Positions 1 to 7,522 of a stretch of DNA of 37,004 nucleotides are shown here, one piece after another. The DNA comes from Thermotogae bacterium. GTDB lineage: Bacteria > Hydrothermota > Hydrothermia > LBFQ01. Under the pieces are notes generated by a model, which was not told the origin of the DNA, ran no database searches, and saw only the letters and a program-made list of their open reading frames with translations. Where the stretch lies: NCBI GenBank assembly GCA_013153965.1, contig JAADDJ010000017.1, positions 70,242-107,245 of the forward strand, written 5' to 3'. A program made the translations under genes and the position numbers. Each line of letters starts with the position of its first letter. Within the stretch, counting starts at the first letter, position 1.

Positions 1-58
1 TGACGTCCCCAAAATCCACCACGTACCAACCCCCCACCGCCAAAAAACTCAGGAGCAT
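1..58 (-). CDS. Start of an exported protein, cut by the window edge
   Basis: An ATG at 58-56 on the minus strand opens a frame that stays open to the window edge and encodes 19 residues beginning MLLSFLAVGGWYVVD. A TAAAAT box lies 5 bases before the ATG, the same promoter-to-start arrangement as most first genes here, which is the main reason to believe the start. The N-terminus is hydrophobic with no basic residue, like several other exported proteins in this window. The product cannot be identified from so little. It lies 25 bases downstream of fhs and has its own promoter. Confidence 0.45.
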   Translation of the reverse strand, partial: MLLSFLAVGGWYVVDFGDV

Positions 59-63
59 ACGCT

Positions 64-69
64 ATTTTA
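64..69 (-). promoter_or_regulatory. -10 box TAAAAT for the left-edge gene
   Basis: TAAAAT on the minus strand is followed after 5 bases by the ATG at 58. Transcription would start at about the first base of the ATG. No convincing -35 element was seen. Confidence 0.45.
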
Positions 70-83
70 AGGGCAGTCGCCGG

Positions 84-1745
84 TCAGAACAGGCCGTAGA
101 TGCGCCCTTGATCGTCTATATCCACCTTTACGGCGGCCGGCGTCTTGGGCAGCCCCGGCATCGTCATGATATCGCCGGTTATGGGTACTATGAAGCCGGC
201 GCCGGCCAGAATCCTCACCTCCCTGACGGTGATCTTGAAACCGGTGGGTCTGCCGAGTTTCTTCGGGTCGTCCGACAGGGAGTACTGGGTCTTGGCCATG
301 CATATAGGTAGGCCCCCGTATCCGAGCTTCTCGTACCGCCTTATGGCCCTCTCGGCTTCCGGATAGTATAGGACGCCATCCGCCCCGTAGATTTCCCGGG
401 CGATTATCTCAATCTTCTCCTTTATGGGAAGGCTCCAGTCGTAGAGGGGGCGGTAGTTGGAGGGCCTCTTGAGAGCTTCCAGAACGGTGTCGGCGAGAGC
501 CAGCCCTCCCTCGGAGCCCTTGGCCCAAACCTCGGTCAGGGCGTGGGCCACCCCCTCGGCCTCCAGCAGGCGCGAGAGGGTTGAGAGCTCCTCCTCGGTG
601 TCCGTCGGGAAGCGGTTGATGGCGACGACGACGGGCAGACCGTACTTACGCATATTCTCTATGTGCTTCTGGAGATTGGGGAAGCCCCTCTCCAGAGCGG
701 CCGGGTCGGGTCTGGAGACCTCCTTCTTCGGCACCCCGCCGTGATACTTGAGGGCCCTCACGGTCGCGACTATCACCACGGCCGAGGGCGAAAATCCTCC
801 CATGGGTGAGACGAGATCCAAGAACTTCTCCGCCCCAAGGTCCGCGCCGAAACCGGCCTCAACCACGGCCACGTCCGAGTAGGCCATGGCCATCCTCGTA
901 CTGACTATGGAGTTGGTCCCGTGGGCTATGTTGGCGAAGGGGCCGGTGTGGATGAGGGCTGGAGTGTTCTCTATGGTCTGGACGAGGTTGGGTTTGAGGG
1001 CATCCCGCAGCAGGGCGGCCATCGCACCCTGCGCCTTCAGGTCCTTGGCATATACGGGCTCCCTGCCGTAGGTGAATCCTACCAGCACGTTCCCCAAGCG
1101 ACGCTTCAGGTCGGAGTAGGATGTGGCCAGACCTAAAATGGCCATCACCTCCGAGGCGGGGGTTATCACGAAGCCATCCTCCCGAGGGAAGCCGTTGGAC
1201 CTCCCTCCAAGACCCACCACCAGCTGGCGGAGGGCCCTGTCGTTCATATCCACGGTGCGGGGCCACGTTATCCGGCGCAGGTCTATCCCGAGGTCGTTGC
1301 CGTGATGTACGTGGTTGTCCAGCATGGCCGAGAGGAGGTTGTGGGCGGAGGATACCGCGTGGAAGTCCCCCGTGAAGTGGAGGTTTATGTCCTCCATGGG
1401 CAGGACCTGCGAGTAGCCACCTCCCGTCGCACCGCCCTTAACTCCGAAGACCGGCCCCAGAGAGGGCTCCCGCAGGGCGACCACCGACTTGACCCCTCTC
1501 CTGTTCAGAGCCATGGATAGGCCTATGGATACGGTCGTCTTCCCCTCGCCGAGAGGGGTGGGATTCATGGCGGTTATCAGGACCAGCTTGCCCTTGGGCT
1601 CGCCTATTAGGTCCAAGGGGAGCTTCGCCTTATAGTGGCCGTACTTCTCTATCCTTGATGGGGGGACCCCCATCCTCTCTGCTATCTCCTCTATGGGGAG
1701 CAGCCGAGCCTTCTGCGCTATCTCCAAATCCGAAGGGACGTTCAT
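84..1745 (-). CDS. fhs: Formate-tetrahydrofolate ligase
   Basis: This 553-residue protein matches the full usual length of formate-tetrahydrofolate ligase, the cytoplasmic enzyme that uses ATP to join formate to tetrahydrofolate and so feeds 10-formyl-THF into one-carbon metabolism. The N-terminus has the family's typical opening (SDLEIAQ, then IAERMGV) and the ATP-binding loop TPLGEGKTT at about residue 63. The conserved GGGYSQVLPMEDINLHFTGD region follows at about 109-128. The start is fixed by a TAGAAT box 7 bases upstream, giving a leaderless mRNA. It is the first gene of its unit and is divergent from the leader-ORF/membrane-protein operon. No other one-carbon genes are adjacent. Identification is secure; whether it serves acetogenic carbon flow or only biosynthesis cannot be judged here. 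Confidence 0.97.
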   Translation of the reverse strand: MNVPSDLEIAQKARLLPIEEIAERMGVPPSRIEKYGHYKAKLPLDLIGEPKGKLVLITAMNPTPLGEGKTTVSIGLSMALNRRGVKSVVALREPSLGPVFGVKGGATGGGYSQVLPMEDINLHFTGDFHAVSSAHNLLSAMLDNHVHHGNDLGIDLRRITWPRTVDMNDRALRQLVVGLGGRSNGFPREDGFVITPASEVMAILGLATSYSDLKRRLGNVLVGFTYGREPVYAKDLKAQGAMAALLRDALKPNLVQTIENTPALIHTGPFANIAHGTNSIVSTRMAMAYSDVAVVEAGFGADLGAEKFLDLVSPMGGFSPSAVVIVATVRALKYHGGVPKKEVSRPDPAALERGFPNLQKHIENMRKYGLPVVVAINRFPTDTEEELSTLSRLLEAEGVAHALTEVWAKGSEGGLALADTVLEALKRPSNYRPLYDWSLPIKEKIEIIAREIYGADGVLYYPEAERAIRRYEKLGYGGLPICMAKTQYSLSDDPKKLGRPTGFKITVREVRILAGAGFIVPITGDIMTMPGLPKTPAAVKVDIDDQGRIYGLF

Positions 1746-1752
1746 AGTGCCT

Positions 1753-1758
1753 ATTCTA
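1753..1758 (-). promoter_or_regulatory. -10 box TAGAAT of fhs
   Basis: TAGAAT ends 7 bases before the fhs ATG. With the usual -10 to start distance the mRNA would begin one base before the start codon, so fhs should be leaderless. Confidence 0.7.
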
Positions 1759-1803
1759 TCGGGGGAGATGGCGATGCATCCGAACTTTGGTGCGTCTCGG
1801 CCT

Positions 1804-1809
1804 TAGAAT
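1804..1809 (+). promoter_or_regulatory. -10 box TAGAAT of the leader ORF / membrane protein operon
   Basis: TAGAAT lies 8 bases before an ATG at 1818 that opens a 19-codon ORF. Spacing matches the leaderless promoters elsewhere in the window. The expected transcript start is near 1816, just ahead of a 14-bp palindrome. Confidence 0.55.
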
Positions 1810-1817
1810 GCTTTGTT

Positions 1818-1877
1818 ATGCAAAGTACTTTGCGACTACGGGTAATATCGTCGGCACAGAAGGAGGTAAGAGTATGA
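1818..1877 (+). CDS. Possible 19-codon leaderless leader peptide
   Basis: A short frame runs from ATG 1818 for 19 codons (MQSTLRLRVISSAQKEVRV) to a TGA at 1875-1877. That TGA overlaps the ATG of the next gene as ATGA, a typical translational-coupling arrangement. The ATG sits 8 bases after a TAGAAT box, the same geometry as proven-length genes here. The AGGAGGT ribosome site of the downstream gene lies inside this ORF. It may be a leader peptide controlling entry to the membrane-protein/regulator pair, or a chance frame. Its composition is basic and I recognise no family. Confidence 0.4.
   Translation: MQSTLRLRVISSAQKEVRV
1820..1833. promoter_or_regulatory. 14-bp perfect palindrome, possible operator
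   Basis: GCAAAGTACTTTGC is a perfect palindrome, with an extra half-like GCTTTG at 1810-1815. It begins about 4 bases after the predicted transcript start and covers the beginning of the leader ORF. The operon encodes a winged-helix regulator, so this is a reasonable site for autoregulation. That role is inferred from position only. Confidence 0.45.
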
Positions 1878-2581
1878 AGGGAAAGCGTGAATCCCTAAGG
1901 AAGCTCGTGGAGGAGGTGGATATCCTCCTCTTCTTGGCGGAGAAGGGGAGGCAGGAGAGGCGGATGTTCGCGTGGCAGATGTTCGTGTGGGGTGCGTACG
2001 CGTTCGTCGGTCTATCGGCGGAACTGCTCTTCGGATGGAATCTCCAGTGGGTGATAGGTCTCGCCGTGGCGTTCTTCCTATCAACGTTGCCGTACGCGGG
2101 TCCTCTGCGCTCGCTCGTGTGGTTCCTCCCTTCGGTGGCTGCTCTGTTAGTTCTTCTCGCAGGTGGGGGCACTCTCCTCACGGTGGCCACGCTGATAGTG
2201 GGGTACGCGGTGGCCTCGGTGGTGGTCTATGGTTTCCTCACTAAGGGCGAGTACCGGAGAGTTTCCACCCTCGCCTATCTGGGTATGACGTGGGGCACCC
2301 TGTTCGCCGCCTTCTGGTGGGTGGTGCTCCTCTTCGGTCTCGTTAGGGAGGGCCGTATCTTCAACCTCTGGATAACCTACGTCTTCGGCTCCGGTCTATT
2401 CCTGAGCGGCCTATTCCACCGTATCTTCGTACCGTTGGGTCTCGCCGCCCTCTTCATCCTGCCCCTACTCTACAGGCTAAAGGGAGCGTTGTGGCTCGGG
2501 TGGGGGTACGCGACCATCGCCCTCGTTATGGGAGTGGCAGGCCTGATAATATACGTACGGGAACATGATAGGGGACCTTGA
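1874..2581 (+). CDS. Multi-pass membrane protein of unknown function, partner of a winged-helix regulator
   Basis: This 235-residue protein begins MKGKRESLRKLVEEVD. A charged, helical N-terminal segment of about 45 residues is followed by roughly six hydrophobic segments (near residues 32-50, 56-68, 74-100, 108-122, 135-160 and 165-235), with short polar loops. The start at 1874 is chosen because AGGAGGT lies 7 bases upstream. A longer in-frame start at 1787 would run through the promoter region. The gene overlaps the next one by 17 bases, so the two proteins are probably made together. Pairing of such a membrane protein with a small winged-helix repressor is common, and the pair may respond to a membrane-related signal. 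I do not recognise the family and assign no activity. Confidence 0.8.
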   Translation: MKGKRESLRKLVEEVDILLFLAEKGRQERRMFAWQMFVWGAYAFVGLSAELLFGWNLQWVIGLAVAFFLSTLPYAGPLRSLVWFLPSVAALLVLLAGGGTLLTVATLIVGYAVASVVVYGFLTKGEYRRVSTLAYLGMTWGTLFAAFWWVVLLFGLVREGRIFNLWITYVFGSGLFLSGLFHRIFVPLGLAALFILPLLYRLKGALWLGWGYATIALVMGVAGLIIYVREHDRGP

Positions 2582-2873
2582 TCCCACCATCCACAATCGC
2601 GTTCGGCTCGGCATACTCACCCTCCTCCTCAAGAATGGCAGGATGGACTTTGGAAGTCTGCGGGACACTCTGGAGATAACCGACGGGAACTTGGCGTCGC
2701 ATCTGAGGACGTTGGAGAGGGAGGGGTTGGTGCGCTACGAGAAGACTTTCATCGGGAGGAGACCCAGAACGTACTACACCCTGACGCCGGAAGGTCGTAG
2801 AAGGCTCCGAAGGTATCTGAAGGCCCTGCGCTCCCTGCTGGAGGAGATTGAGGGGGAGGACCCAAAATTATAA
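2565..2873 (+). CDS. Winged-helix transcriptional regulator (HTH_34/ArsR-like)
   Basis: This 102-residue protein is essentially a single winged-helix DNA-binding domain. Helices around residues 10-35 lead into a recognition helix near GNLASHLRTLEREGLV (about 46-61), and the wing RRPRTYYTLTPEG follows (about 69-81). The C-terminus is a charged helix suited to dimerisation. The sequence resembles the small HTH_34 regulators that sit beside membrane proteins. It overlaps the preceding membrane protein gene by 17 bases, indicating coupling. The likely target is its own operon, perhaps the palindrome at 1820-1833. Its ligand or signal is unknown. Confidence 0.88.
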   Translation: MIGDLDPTIHNRVRLGILTLLLKNGRMDFGSLRDTLEITDGNLASHLRTLEREGLVRYEKTFIGRRPRTYYTLTPEGRRRLRRYLKALRSLLEEIEGEDPKL

Positions 2874-2890
2874 AGCCGGACTTGCGAATT

Positions 2891-3859
2891 TTAAAACTCG
2901 GGCTCCCTCCATCGGGCCTTCCATATCTGGGAGTTTCCTGTGCGGGTGGATGTCCAGAGGATGTACCGTCCGTCCCATGAGAAGGTGGGTAGGAGGTCCG
3001 AGCCCTCCCGCGTGTCGGTTATCCTCACCAGGTGCTTGCCCGACGTGTCCATCACGAAGAGGTGGAATCGGCGTCCCATCTTCCCAGTCTTCGGGTCGTA
3101 GTTGGAGGAGAAGATGAAGTATCTCCCGGATGGGTGGAAGTACGGGGCCCACGATAGGGCCTTCAGGTGGGTCATCTGTCGCTCCTCGCCCGTCTTCAGG
3201 TCGTATATGTATATCTCCGCGACCCTCGGATTCTTGGGATCCCGGAAACTGCGGTAGATTATCTTGCTGCAATCGGGGGAGAAGAAGGGACCTCCGTCGT
3301 ATCCGGGTGAGTGGGTTATCTGCCGCTCCTCGCCGGTCTTGAGGTTCTTGACCCATATCTCCAAATCTCCGGTCCTCTGCGACGTCCAGACCATCAGGTT
3401 GGGGTCCGATGGGCAGAAACTCCCCTCCGCGTCGTATCCGGGATGGGAGATGAGTTTCTCAACTATACGTCCGGTGGTGTCGGCCAGATAGATGTCCATG
3501 CCATGGTCAAAGGACCACGCGTATCCGTGCCCCTTCTTTGGCTCCTCCCTCCACGTGCTGGTATCCTCGTGGGTGGAGGCATACATCAGGTAGGGCACTT
3601 TGGGGAAGTCCGGATGGAAGAAGGCGCACGTGGTCTTGCCTTTACCCGGCGATATTCTCTTCCTGTCGCTGCCGTCGGACCTCATGATGTATATGCGGTA
3701 GTGATACTTCCCGGGTGGGATGCCCTGAAAGGCTATGTAGTTGCCGTCGGGTGAGAAGTACGCCTCGCCGTTCTCTCCCTCGTGGGTCAGTTGAACGGGA
3801 TTCTGCAAGTACTTCCTCTCCAACTCGCTGAAGCTCACGCTCAAGAGGACCAAGAGCAT
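2891..3859 (-). CDS. PD40/TolB-like beta-propeller protein, exported
   Basis: The 322-residue protein contains repeated PD40 (WD40-like) blades of the type found in TolB and surface proteins. Examples are FSPDGNYIAFQG, FFSPDCSKIIYRS, FHPSGRYFIFSS and FSWDGRYILWTS, each alternating with 'IYIMRSDGSD'-type strands. The blade count is about six. It should act in the periplasm or at the cell surface as a binding scaffold rather than an enzyme. The N-terminus is MLLVLLSVSFSELERKY, a very short hydrophobic stretch with no basic residue, and no alternative start codon was found upstream in frame. TAGAAT lies 7 bases before the ATG. Neighbours on the same strand are two beta-rich exported paralogues. 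Confidence 0.85.
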   Translation of the reverse strand: MLLVLLSVSFSELERKYLQNPVQLTHEGENGEAYFSPDGNYIAFQGIPPGKYHYRIYIMRSDGSDRKRISPGKGKTTCAFFHPDFPKVPYLMYASTHEDTSTWREEPKKGHGYAWSFDHGMDIYLADTTGRIVEKLISHPGYDAEGSFCPSDPNLMVWTSQRTGDLEIWVKNLKTGEERQITHSPGYDGGPFFSPDCSKIIYRSFRDPKNPRVAEIYIYDLKTGEERQMTHLKALSWAPYFHPSGRYFIFSSNYDPKTGKMGRRFHLFVMDTSGKHLVRITDTREGSDLLPTFSWDGRYILWTSTRTGNSQIWKARWREPEF

Positions 3860-3866
3860 AGAGCCT

Positions 3867-3872
3867 ATTCTA
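3867..3872 (-). promoter_or_regulatory. -10 box TAGAAT of the PD40 gene
   Basis: TAGAAT is 7 bases before the ATG at 3859, predicting a transcript start one base before the start codon. It lies in the 37-base gap after the upstream gene. Confidence 0.65.
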
Positions 3873-3896
3873 CCGCCGATGGCCCTTGCGGGAACC

Positions 3897-4568
3897 CTAC
3901 TCCTCCTCGTCGCTCCAATCGTCTCCCACGTCCTCGTCGCCTCCTCCGAAGCCTATCCATCCGCCTCCGAAGTTCAAGCTCAGGTAGAAGACCGGATAGT
4001 CATCCGTGGGGTAGCCGGTGGTGGCGTTTCCGTTGACCGTCCAGTTGTACGGCTTAACGTACCCCATGCCCGCGGTCAGGCCGACCAGAAGGAGGCCGTA
4101 CCTGTAGAGCAGGGTGATGTCCCCCTTGAGGAATAGACCCTCACCGACGGCGTGAATGTATATGGGGGGATCCCGGAGGATGTCGTTGAAGTTCCCGGCC
4201 TTCGCCTCCTGAACCTTCACCCCGACGCTCCCACCTCCCAATCCCACCGACGGGAAGACGAATATGTCCCCCTTGGCGAAGGCTACGTATCCGACCGATA
4301 GATAGTTGGCCCTCGCCTCCGCGGAGGAGTTGTAATCCGGCGACGTACTCTTGAAGAATTTGAGCGTGAATCCACCTCCACCTATTACGAATCTGCCGAC
4401 TATCCCGTAGCCCTCGGCCCTTGAGAGGTACCCGCCACCGAAGGGTACAGGGTAGTTGGCCTCCTTGAGTGAGGATGCGAGACTGCCGAGGGGCACGTGC
4501 CCGTACCCCGGACTCCAATAGCCAAAACCTCCAAAGAAGCTTCCGATGGAGCCAACGAGCAATATCAT
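3897..4568 (-). CDS. Beta-rich exported protein, paralogue 2 of a tandem pair
   Basis: This 223-residue protein is clearly homologous to its upstream neighbour (4619-5251). Shared blocks, in order, include GGFGYW, PLG, YPVP, YLS, EGY, IGGGGF, TS-DYN, PS-G-GGG, GN--D-L-DPP-Y, YRY, KP--W and TGYP-DDY. Alternating glycine-aromatic strands suggest a small outer-membrane beta-barrel. The start is fixed by GGGAGGT 7 bases upstream and by an in-frame TAG two codons before the ATG. The N-terminal hydrophobic stretch (MILLVGSIGSFFGG) has no basic residue. It differs from its paralogue in an acidic tail, DEDVGDDWSDEEE, in place of an aromatic barrel terminus. The family is not one I can name. Confidence 0.82.
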   Translation of the reverse strand: MILLVGSIGSFFGGFGYWSPGYGHVPLGSLASSLKEANYPVPFGGGYLSRAEGYGIVGRFVIGGGGFTLKFFKSTSPDYNSSAEARANYLSVGYVAFAKGDIFVFPSVGLGGGSVGVKVQEAKAGNFNDILRDPPIYIHAVGEGLFLKGDITLLYRYGLLLVGLTAGMGYVKPYNWTVNGNATTGYPTDDYPVFYLSLNFGGGWIGFGGGDEDVGDDWSDEEE

Positions 4569-4618
4569 ATCCTATACCTCCCTTTCGTGTAAGAAGTCTA
4601 AGGGCGAAGTGGCGATTA

Positions 4619-5251
4619 TCAATCGCTTCGGCGCCCGCGGTACGACCACCATCCCCCACCGACGGTGAATCCCGCCCAGAGTAGGAGATAGTCATCACTC
4701 GGGTAGCCCGTAATCGGATTATCGTTCAGCTTCCACGAGACGGGCTTCAGGTACGCGGCGCCGAGGGAGAATCCGACGATTAGGGAGAGGTACCTATAGA
4801 CGAAGGTCAGGCCCCCCTTGATGAGCGGCCCGCCGACGGAGATCTCGGCGTACAGCGGAGGGTCCTTAAGGACGTCGGCGAGGTTTCCCGACTTGGTACC
4901 CTTGACCTTTATCTTGAGATTTCCGCCACCCACTCCGAGGCTGGGATACAGCATATAGTTGGCCCTGTGGAGGAGAGCGTACCCCAGAGAGAAGTACCCT
5001 CCATCCACCTCGGCGAATGTGTTGTAATCGGCGGAAGTTGAGGCGAAAGCCTGCAGACCGAAGCCACCACCACCTATCAGAGCCCTCCCCATCACCGCGT
5101 ACCCCTCGCCTCCGGACAGATAACTAGCCTCGTCCGGTACCGGGTATCCGGCCTCCTGCAGGAGGGTCCTCAACTCGCCCAGAGGCAGACGGGCGTACCC
5201 GCCCATCCAGTAGCCGAAGCCTCCGAATGCCACCGTGAGGATGCTCAGCAT
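4619..5251 (-). CDS. Beta-rich exported protein, paralogue 1 of a tandem pair
   Basis: This 210-residue protein is the first gene of the tandem pair and shares its whole length with the 223-residue downstream paralogue, as listed there. Strands rich in glycine and aromatic residues (GGGGFGLQAF, FVYRYLSLIVGF, LLLWAGFTVGGGWW) fit a small beta-barrel in the outer membrane. An in-frame TAA two codons upstream and the absence of other start codons fix the N-terminus. It is therefore MLSILTVAFGGFGYW, with only about nine hydrophobic residues and no positive charge. A weaker -10 box (TAAAGT) lies 8 bases before the ATG. Function unknown; a conserved role in envelope structure is plausible but not shown. 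Confidence 0.82.
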   Translation of the reverse strand: MLSILTVAFGGFGYWMGGYARLPLGELRTLLQEAGYPVPDEASYLSGGEGYAVMGRALIGGGGFGLQAFASTSADYNTFAEVDGGYFSLGYALLHRANYMLYPSLGVGGGNLKIKVKGTKSGNLADVLKDPPLYAEISVGGPLIKGGLTFVYRYLSLIVGFSLGAAYLKPVSWKLNDNPITGYPSDDYLLLWAGFTVGGGWWSYRGRRSD

Positions 5252-5259
5252 AATTTACA

Positions 5260-5265
5260 ACTTTA
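5260..5265 (-). promoter_or_regulatory. -10-like box TAAAGT of the tandem paralogue operon
   Basis: TAAAGT ends 8 bases before the ATG at 5251. It departs from the TANAAT consensus at the fifth position, so the call is weaker than others. It is divergent from the rlmB promoter about 32 bp away. Confidence 0.4.
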
Positions 5266-5297
5266 AGGGCGAACGGCTCGGGGATTCGGCCCGGGGG

Positions 5298-5303
5298 TAG
5301 AAT
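5298..5303 (+). promoter_or_regulatory. -10 box TAGAAT of rlmB-folE
   Basis: TAGAAT is followed by 7 bases and the rlmB ATG at 5311, predicting an mRNA that begins one base before the start codon. Confidence 0.7.
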
Positions 5304-5310
5304 TACCACC

Positions 5311-6015
5311 ATGATCATATACGGAAGACGACCGGTGTATGAGTTCTTGAGGGCCGGCGGGAGACCCAAGATGATATACATCCAGAAGGGAAGTCGGTTG
5401 GATGATGACCTTCTGGAGCTGATAGCAGGCCACCGCTCCACCCTCGTATCGTCCAAGGAGTTGAACAGGCTGACGAGCGTGAGGGATCACCAGGGGGTGG
5501 CCGCCGACATAGGTGAGTTCAAGACTTACGACCGCAAGAGGATAATGAACGTGTCTCTAAAGACGGGACGTCCGGTTCTGGTCATAGACCGCATTCAGGA
5601 CGTCAGGAATCTGGGGGCGCTAATAAGGAGCGCGGAGGCGTTCGGATTCGCCGGCGTGATCGTGCCTCCGAGGAGAAGTGCCCCCATAACCCCCGCCGTC
5701 GTGAAGACCTCCGCAGGTGCCATATTCCACATCCCCATAAGCATATACAACGCGGCCAAATTCATAAACGAGTACAAGAGGGCGGGAGGGGTGGCCGTCG
5801 GTCTGGATATGGCCGGAAAGGACATAACCACCGTCAAGATTCCCTCGCCGGTGGCCCTCGTCGTCGGGAGCGAGGGTAAGGGACTCTCGGATCTCGTCAA
5901 GCGGAGTGTCAATTACCTGGTCAAGATCCCGATGTTCGGCCGGGTCCAATCTCTCAACGCCTCCGTCGCCGGGGGTATAGGGATGTGTTGGATCAGACTT
6001 TTCGCCGGGAGGTGA
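5311..6015 (+). CDS. rlmB: TrmH/SpoU-family rRNA 2'-O-methyltransferase (RlmB-like)
   Basis: The 234-residue protein has the SpoU/TrmH architecture. A small N-terminal substrate-binding domain (MIIYGRRPVYEFLRAG) precedes the knotted SAM-binding domain from about residue 90. The three family motifs are visible: RNLGALIRSAEAFG (about 98-111), VVGSEGKGLSDLV (about 186-198) and SLNASVAGGI (about 214-223). RlmB methylates the ribose of a guanosine in the peptidyl-transferase region of 23S rRNA using SAM. The length and N-terminal domain favour RlmB over the tRNA enzyme TrmH, but substrate choice within this family is hard to tell from sequence. It is leaderless, with folE three bases downstream. 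Confidence 0.9.
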   Translation: MIIYGRRPVYEFLRAGGRPKMIYIQKGSRLDDDLLELIAGHRSTLVSSKELNRLTSVRDHQGVAADIGEFKTYDRKRIMNVSLKTGRPVLVIDRIQDVRNLGALIRSAEAFGFAGVIVPPRRSAPITPAVVKTSAGAIFHIPISIYNAAKFINEYKRAGGVAVGLDMAGKDITTVKIPSPVALVVGSEGKGLSDLVKRSVNYLVKIPMFGRVQSLNASVAGGIGMCWIRLFAGR

Positions 6016-6018
6016 GCC

Positions 6019-6588
6019 TTGAACAGGGAGAGGATAGCCCATCTGATAAGGGAGATACTCAAGGAGATAGGGGAGGACCCCGACAGGGAGGGGTTGCGCG
6101 AAACCCCCGAGAGGATAGCGAGGATGTACGAGGAGATATTCGCGGGCTACAGGCAGGATCCGGAGGAGGTCCTCAACGGTGCCATCTTCCACGAGAGGTA
6201 CGACGAGATGGTGGTGGTTAAGGACATAGACTTCTACTCCATGTGCGAGCACCACATGCTCCCCTTCTTCGGCGTGGCCCACGTCGCCTACATACCCCGC
6301 GATAAGGTCATCGGCCTATCCAAGATCCCCCGCATAGTGGATATATACGCCCGGCGGCTGCAGATTCAGGAGAAGATGACCGTCCAGATAGCCGAGACGT
6401 TGCAGCGACTCCTCAACCCTCTGGGTGTCGCCGTCGTCGTTGAGGCCACGCACCTATGCTCCGTAATGAGGGGGGTGAAGAAACCCCGCAACAGGATGAT
6501 CACGAGCGCCATGCTCGGCATATTCCGGAGGGACCTGCGAACGAGGAACGAATTTTTGCAAATAATCGGCAAAAGTACGACTATTTAA
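6019..6588 (+). CDS. folE: GTP cyclohydrolase I
   Basis: This 189-residue protein is a standard-length GTP cyclohydrolase I, which converts GTP to 7,8-dihydroneopterin triphosphate, the first step of folate or pterin synthesis. Zinc ligands are visible in MCEHHMLPF (about residues 75-83) and in the later Cys of HLCSVMRGV. The conserved [20 protein letters not shown] block lies between them. The start is a TTG at 6019 preceded by GGGAGGTGA, which also holds the stop codon of rlmB, so translation is coupled. With fhs elsewhere in the window it belongs to folate-dependent one-carbon metabolism, though the two are not in one operon. Confidence 0.96.
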   Translation: MNRERIAHLIREILKEIGEDPDREGLRETPERIARMYEEIFAGYRQDPEEVLNGAIFHERYDEMVVVKDIDFYSMCEHHMLPFFGVAHVAYIPRDKVIGLSKIPRIVDIYARRLQIQEKMTVQIAETLQRLLNPLGVAVVVEATHLCSVMRGVKKPRNRMITSAMLGIFRRDLRTRNEFLQIIGKSTTI

Positions 6589-6650
6589 CGGAAAAGTCCC
6601 CTCAATTACAATACAACTTCACCGATGGGGATGATTTTTGGATTTTACCG

Positions 6651-6680
6651 TTGCAGGGAGCCAGCCCCATCCCGTAAAAT
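6651..6680 (+). promoter_or_regulatory. Complete promoter (TTGCAG, 18 bp, TAAAAT) of the lipoprotein gene
   Basis: TTGCAG at 6651-6656 is separated by 18 bp from TAAAAT at 6675-6680. This is the clearest -35/-10 pair in the window. The predicted transcript start is near 6687, three bases before the ATG, so it supports the leaderless reading of the other -10 boxes. Confidence 0.7.
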
Positions 6681-6689
6681 TTCGGCCTC

Positions 6690-7493
6690 ATGAGAAGGAA
6701 TCTTTTCTTCCTCGGTGTTATGTCCGTGGGCCTCATCGCCTTCGGATGCAAAAAGGCGGCTCCTACCGCCTTCATGCGCGGCCTGAGTATGTACTACGCT
6801 ACCCCCGAAGGCACATACACCTGGCACTCCTTGGGAATTGAGGCCGTGAGTCCCAACTACACACCCCAGGTGAATATAAACGGCTACGTGGTGCCCAAGG
6901 AGAACATAAGCGAAGGCTTCGCGAACTATTCCATAGACGACACCCTCCCCAAGGTTTCGCCCAACACGGACCTGCAGGTGAAGGTCACCTACTACGACCT
7001 CAACGACTCTAAGAAGGAGGCCTCCGCCAATATAAAGCTCGCCCCCGAGCCCGCGGGCTTTAGCCTGAGCATAACGAGCGGTCAGGTCAACGTGGCTTGG
7101 GCGCAGGTGGACCCCAAGGCCGTATCCTTCATCGGTGTTTTCGTAGATGCGAGTTGCTTGGACGCCGACTACAACTACCAGTACGCCCAGTGGGATACGA
7201 TACTGACCGACGTTCAGGAGGCCACATCCATCAGTCTCACCCTCGGGACACTCTGCGACGAGATAGGGGACCCCGTGGCCGCCCGCGTTGAGGCCGCGGT
7301 CATGAACGGCGTGGGCCCTTGGAGCGGGGCCAAGGACAACCTGAAGGGTATAGTGGGTCAGTACTACGGAGGTACCATCCGCTCCGATACCGCCTCGTGG
7401 GTGGCGAGCACCACCTACACCCTGCCCGAGTATCCCAACCTTGACATAAACTCCCTCCTTCGGAGGGTTAAGGGACTCCTCGGCGAGTGGTAG
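6690..7493 (+). CDS. Putative lipoprotein of unknown function
   Basis: The 267-residue protein starts MRRNLFFLGVMSVGLIAFGC: two arginines, a hydrophobic core and a cysteine at position 20 preceded by AFG. This is a slightly atypical lipobox, so lipidation is likely but not certain. The mature part is rich in beta-strand-like segments (LQVKVTYYDLND, GFSLSITSGQVNVAWAQVD) resembling one or two Ig/fibronectin-like domains, with no catalytic motif. It probably sits on an envelope membrane facing the periplasm or the outside. It is a single-gene unit with its own promoter and a strong hairpin just after the stop codon. I do not recognise the family. Confidence 0.82.
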   Translation: MRRNLFFLGVMSVGLIAFGCKKAAPTAFMRGLSMYYATPEGTYTWHSLGIEAVSPNYTPQVNINGYVVPKENISEGFANYSIDDTLPKVSPNTDLQVKVTYYDLNDSKKEASANIKLAPEPAGFSLSITSGQVNVAWAQVDPKAVSFIGVFVDASCLDADYNYQYAQWDTILTDVQEATSISLTLGTLCDEIGDPVAARVEAAVMNGVGPWSGAKDNLKGIVGQYYGGTIRSDTASWVASTTYTLPEYPNLDINSLLRRVKGLLGEW

Positions 7494-7500
7494 TAAGCGC

Positions 7501-7522
7501 GGAGGGGGCAGGTGCCCCCTCC
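7501..7522 (+). terminator. Hairpin terminator after the lipoprotein gene
   Basis: GGAGGGGGC (7501-7509) pairs perfectly with GCCCCCTCC (7514-7522) around an AGGT loop. The sequence after it is only moderately T-rich. It lies 7 bases after the lipoprotein stop and ends 15 bases before the acuC start, so it probably limits read-through into acuC. Confidence 0.65.
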
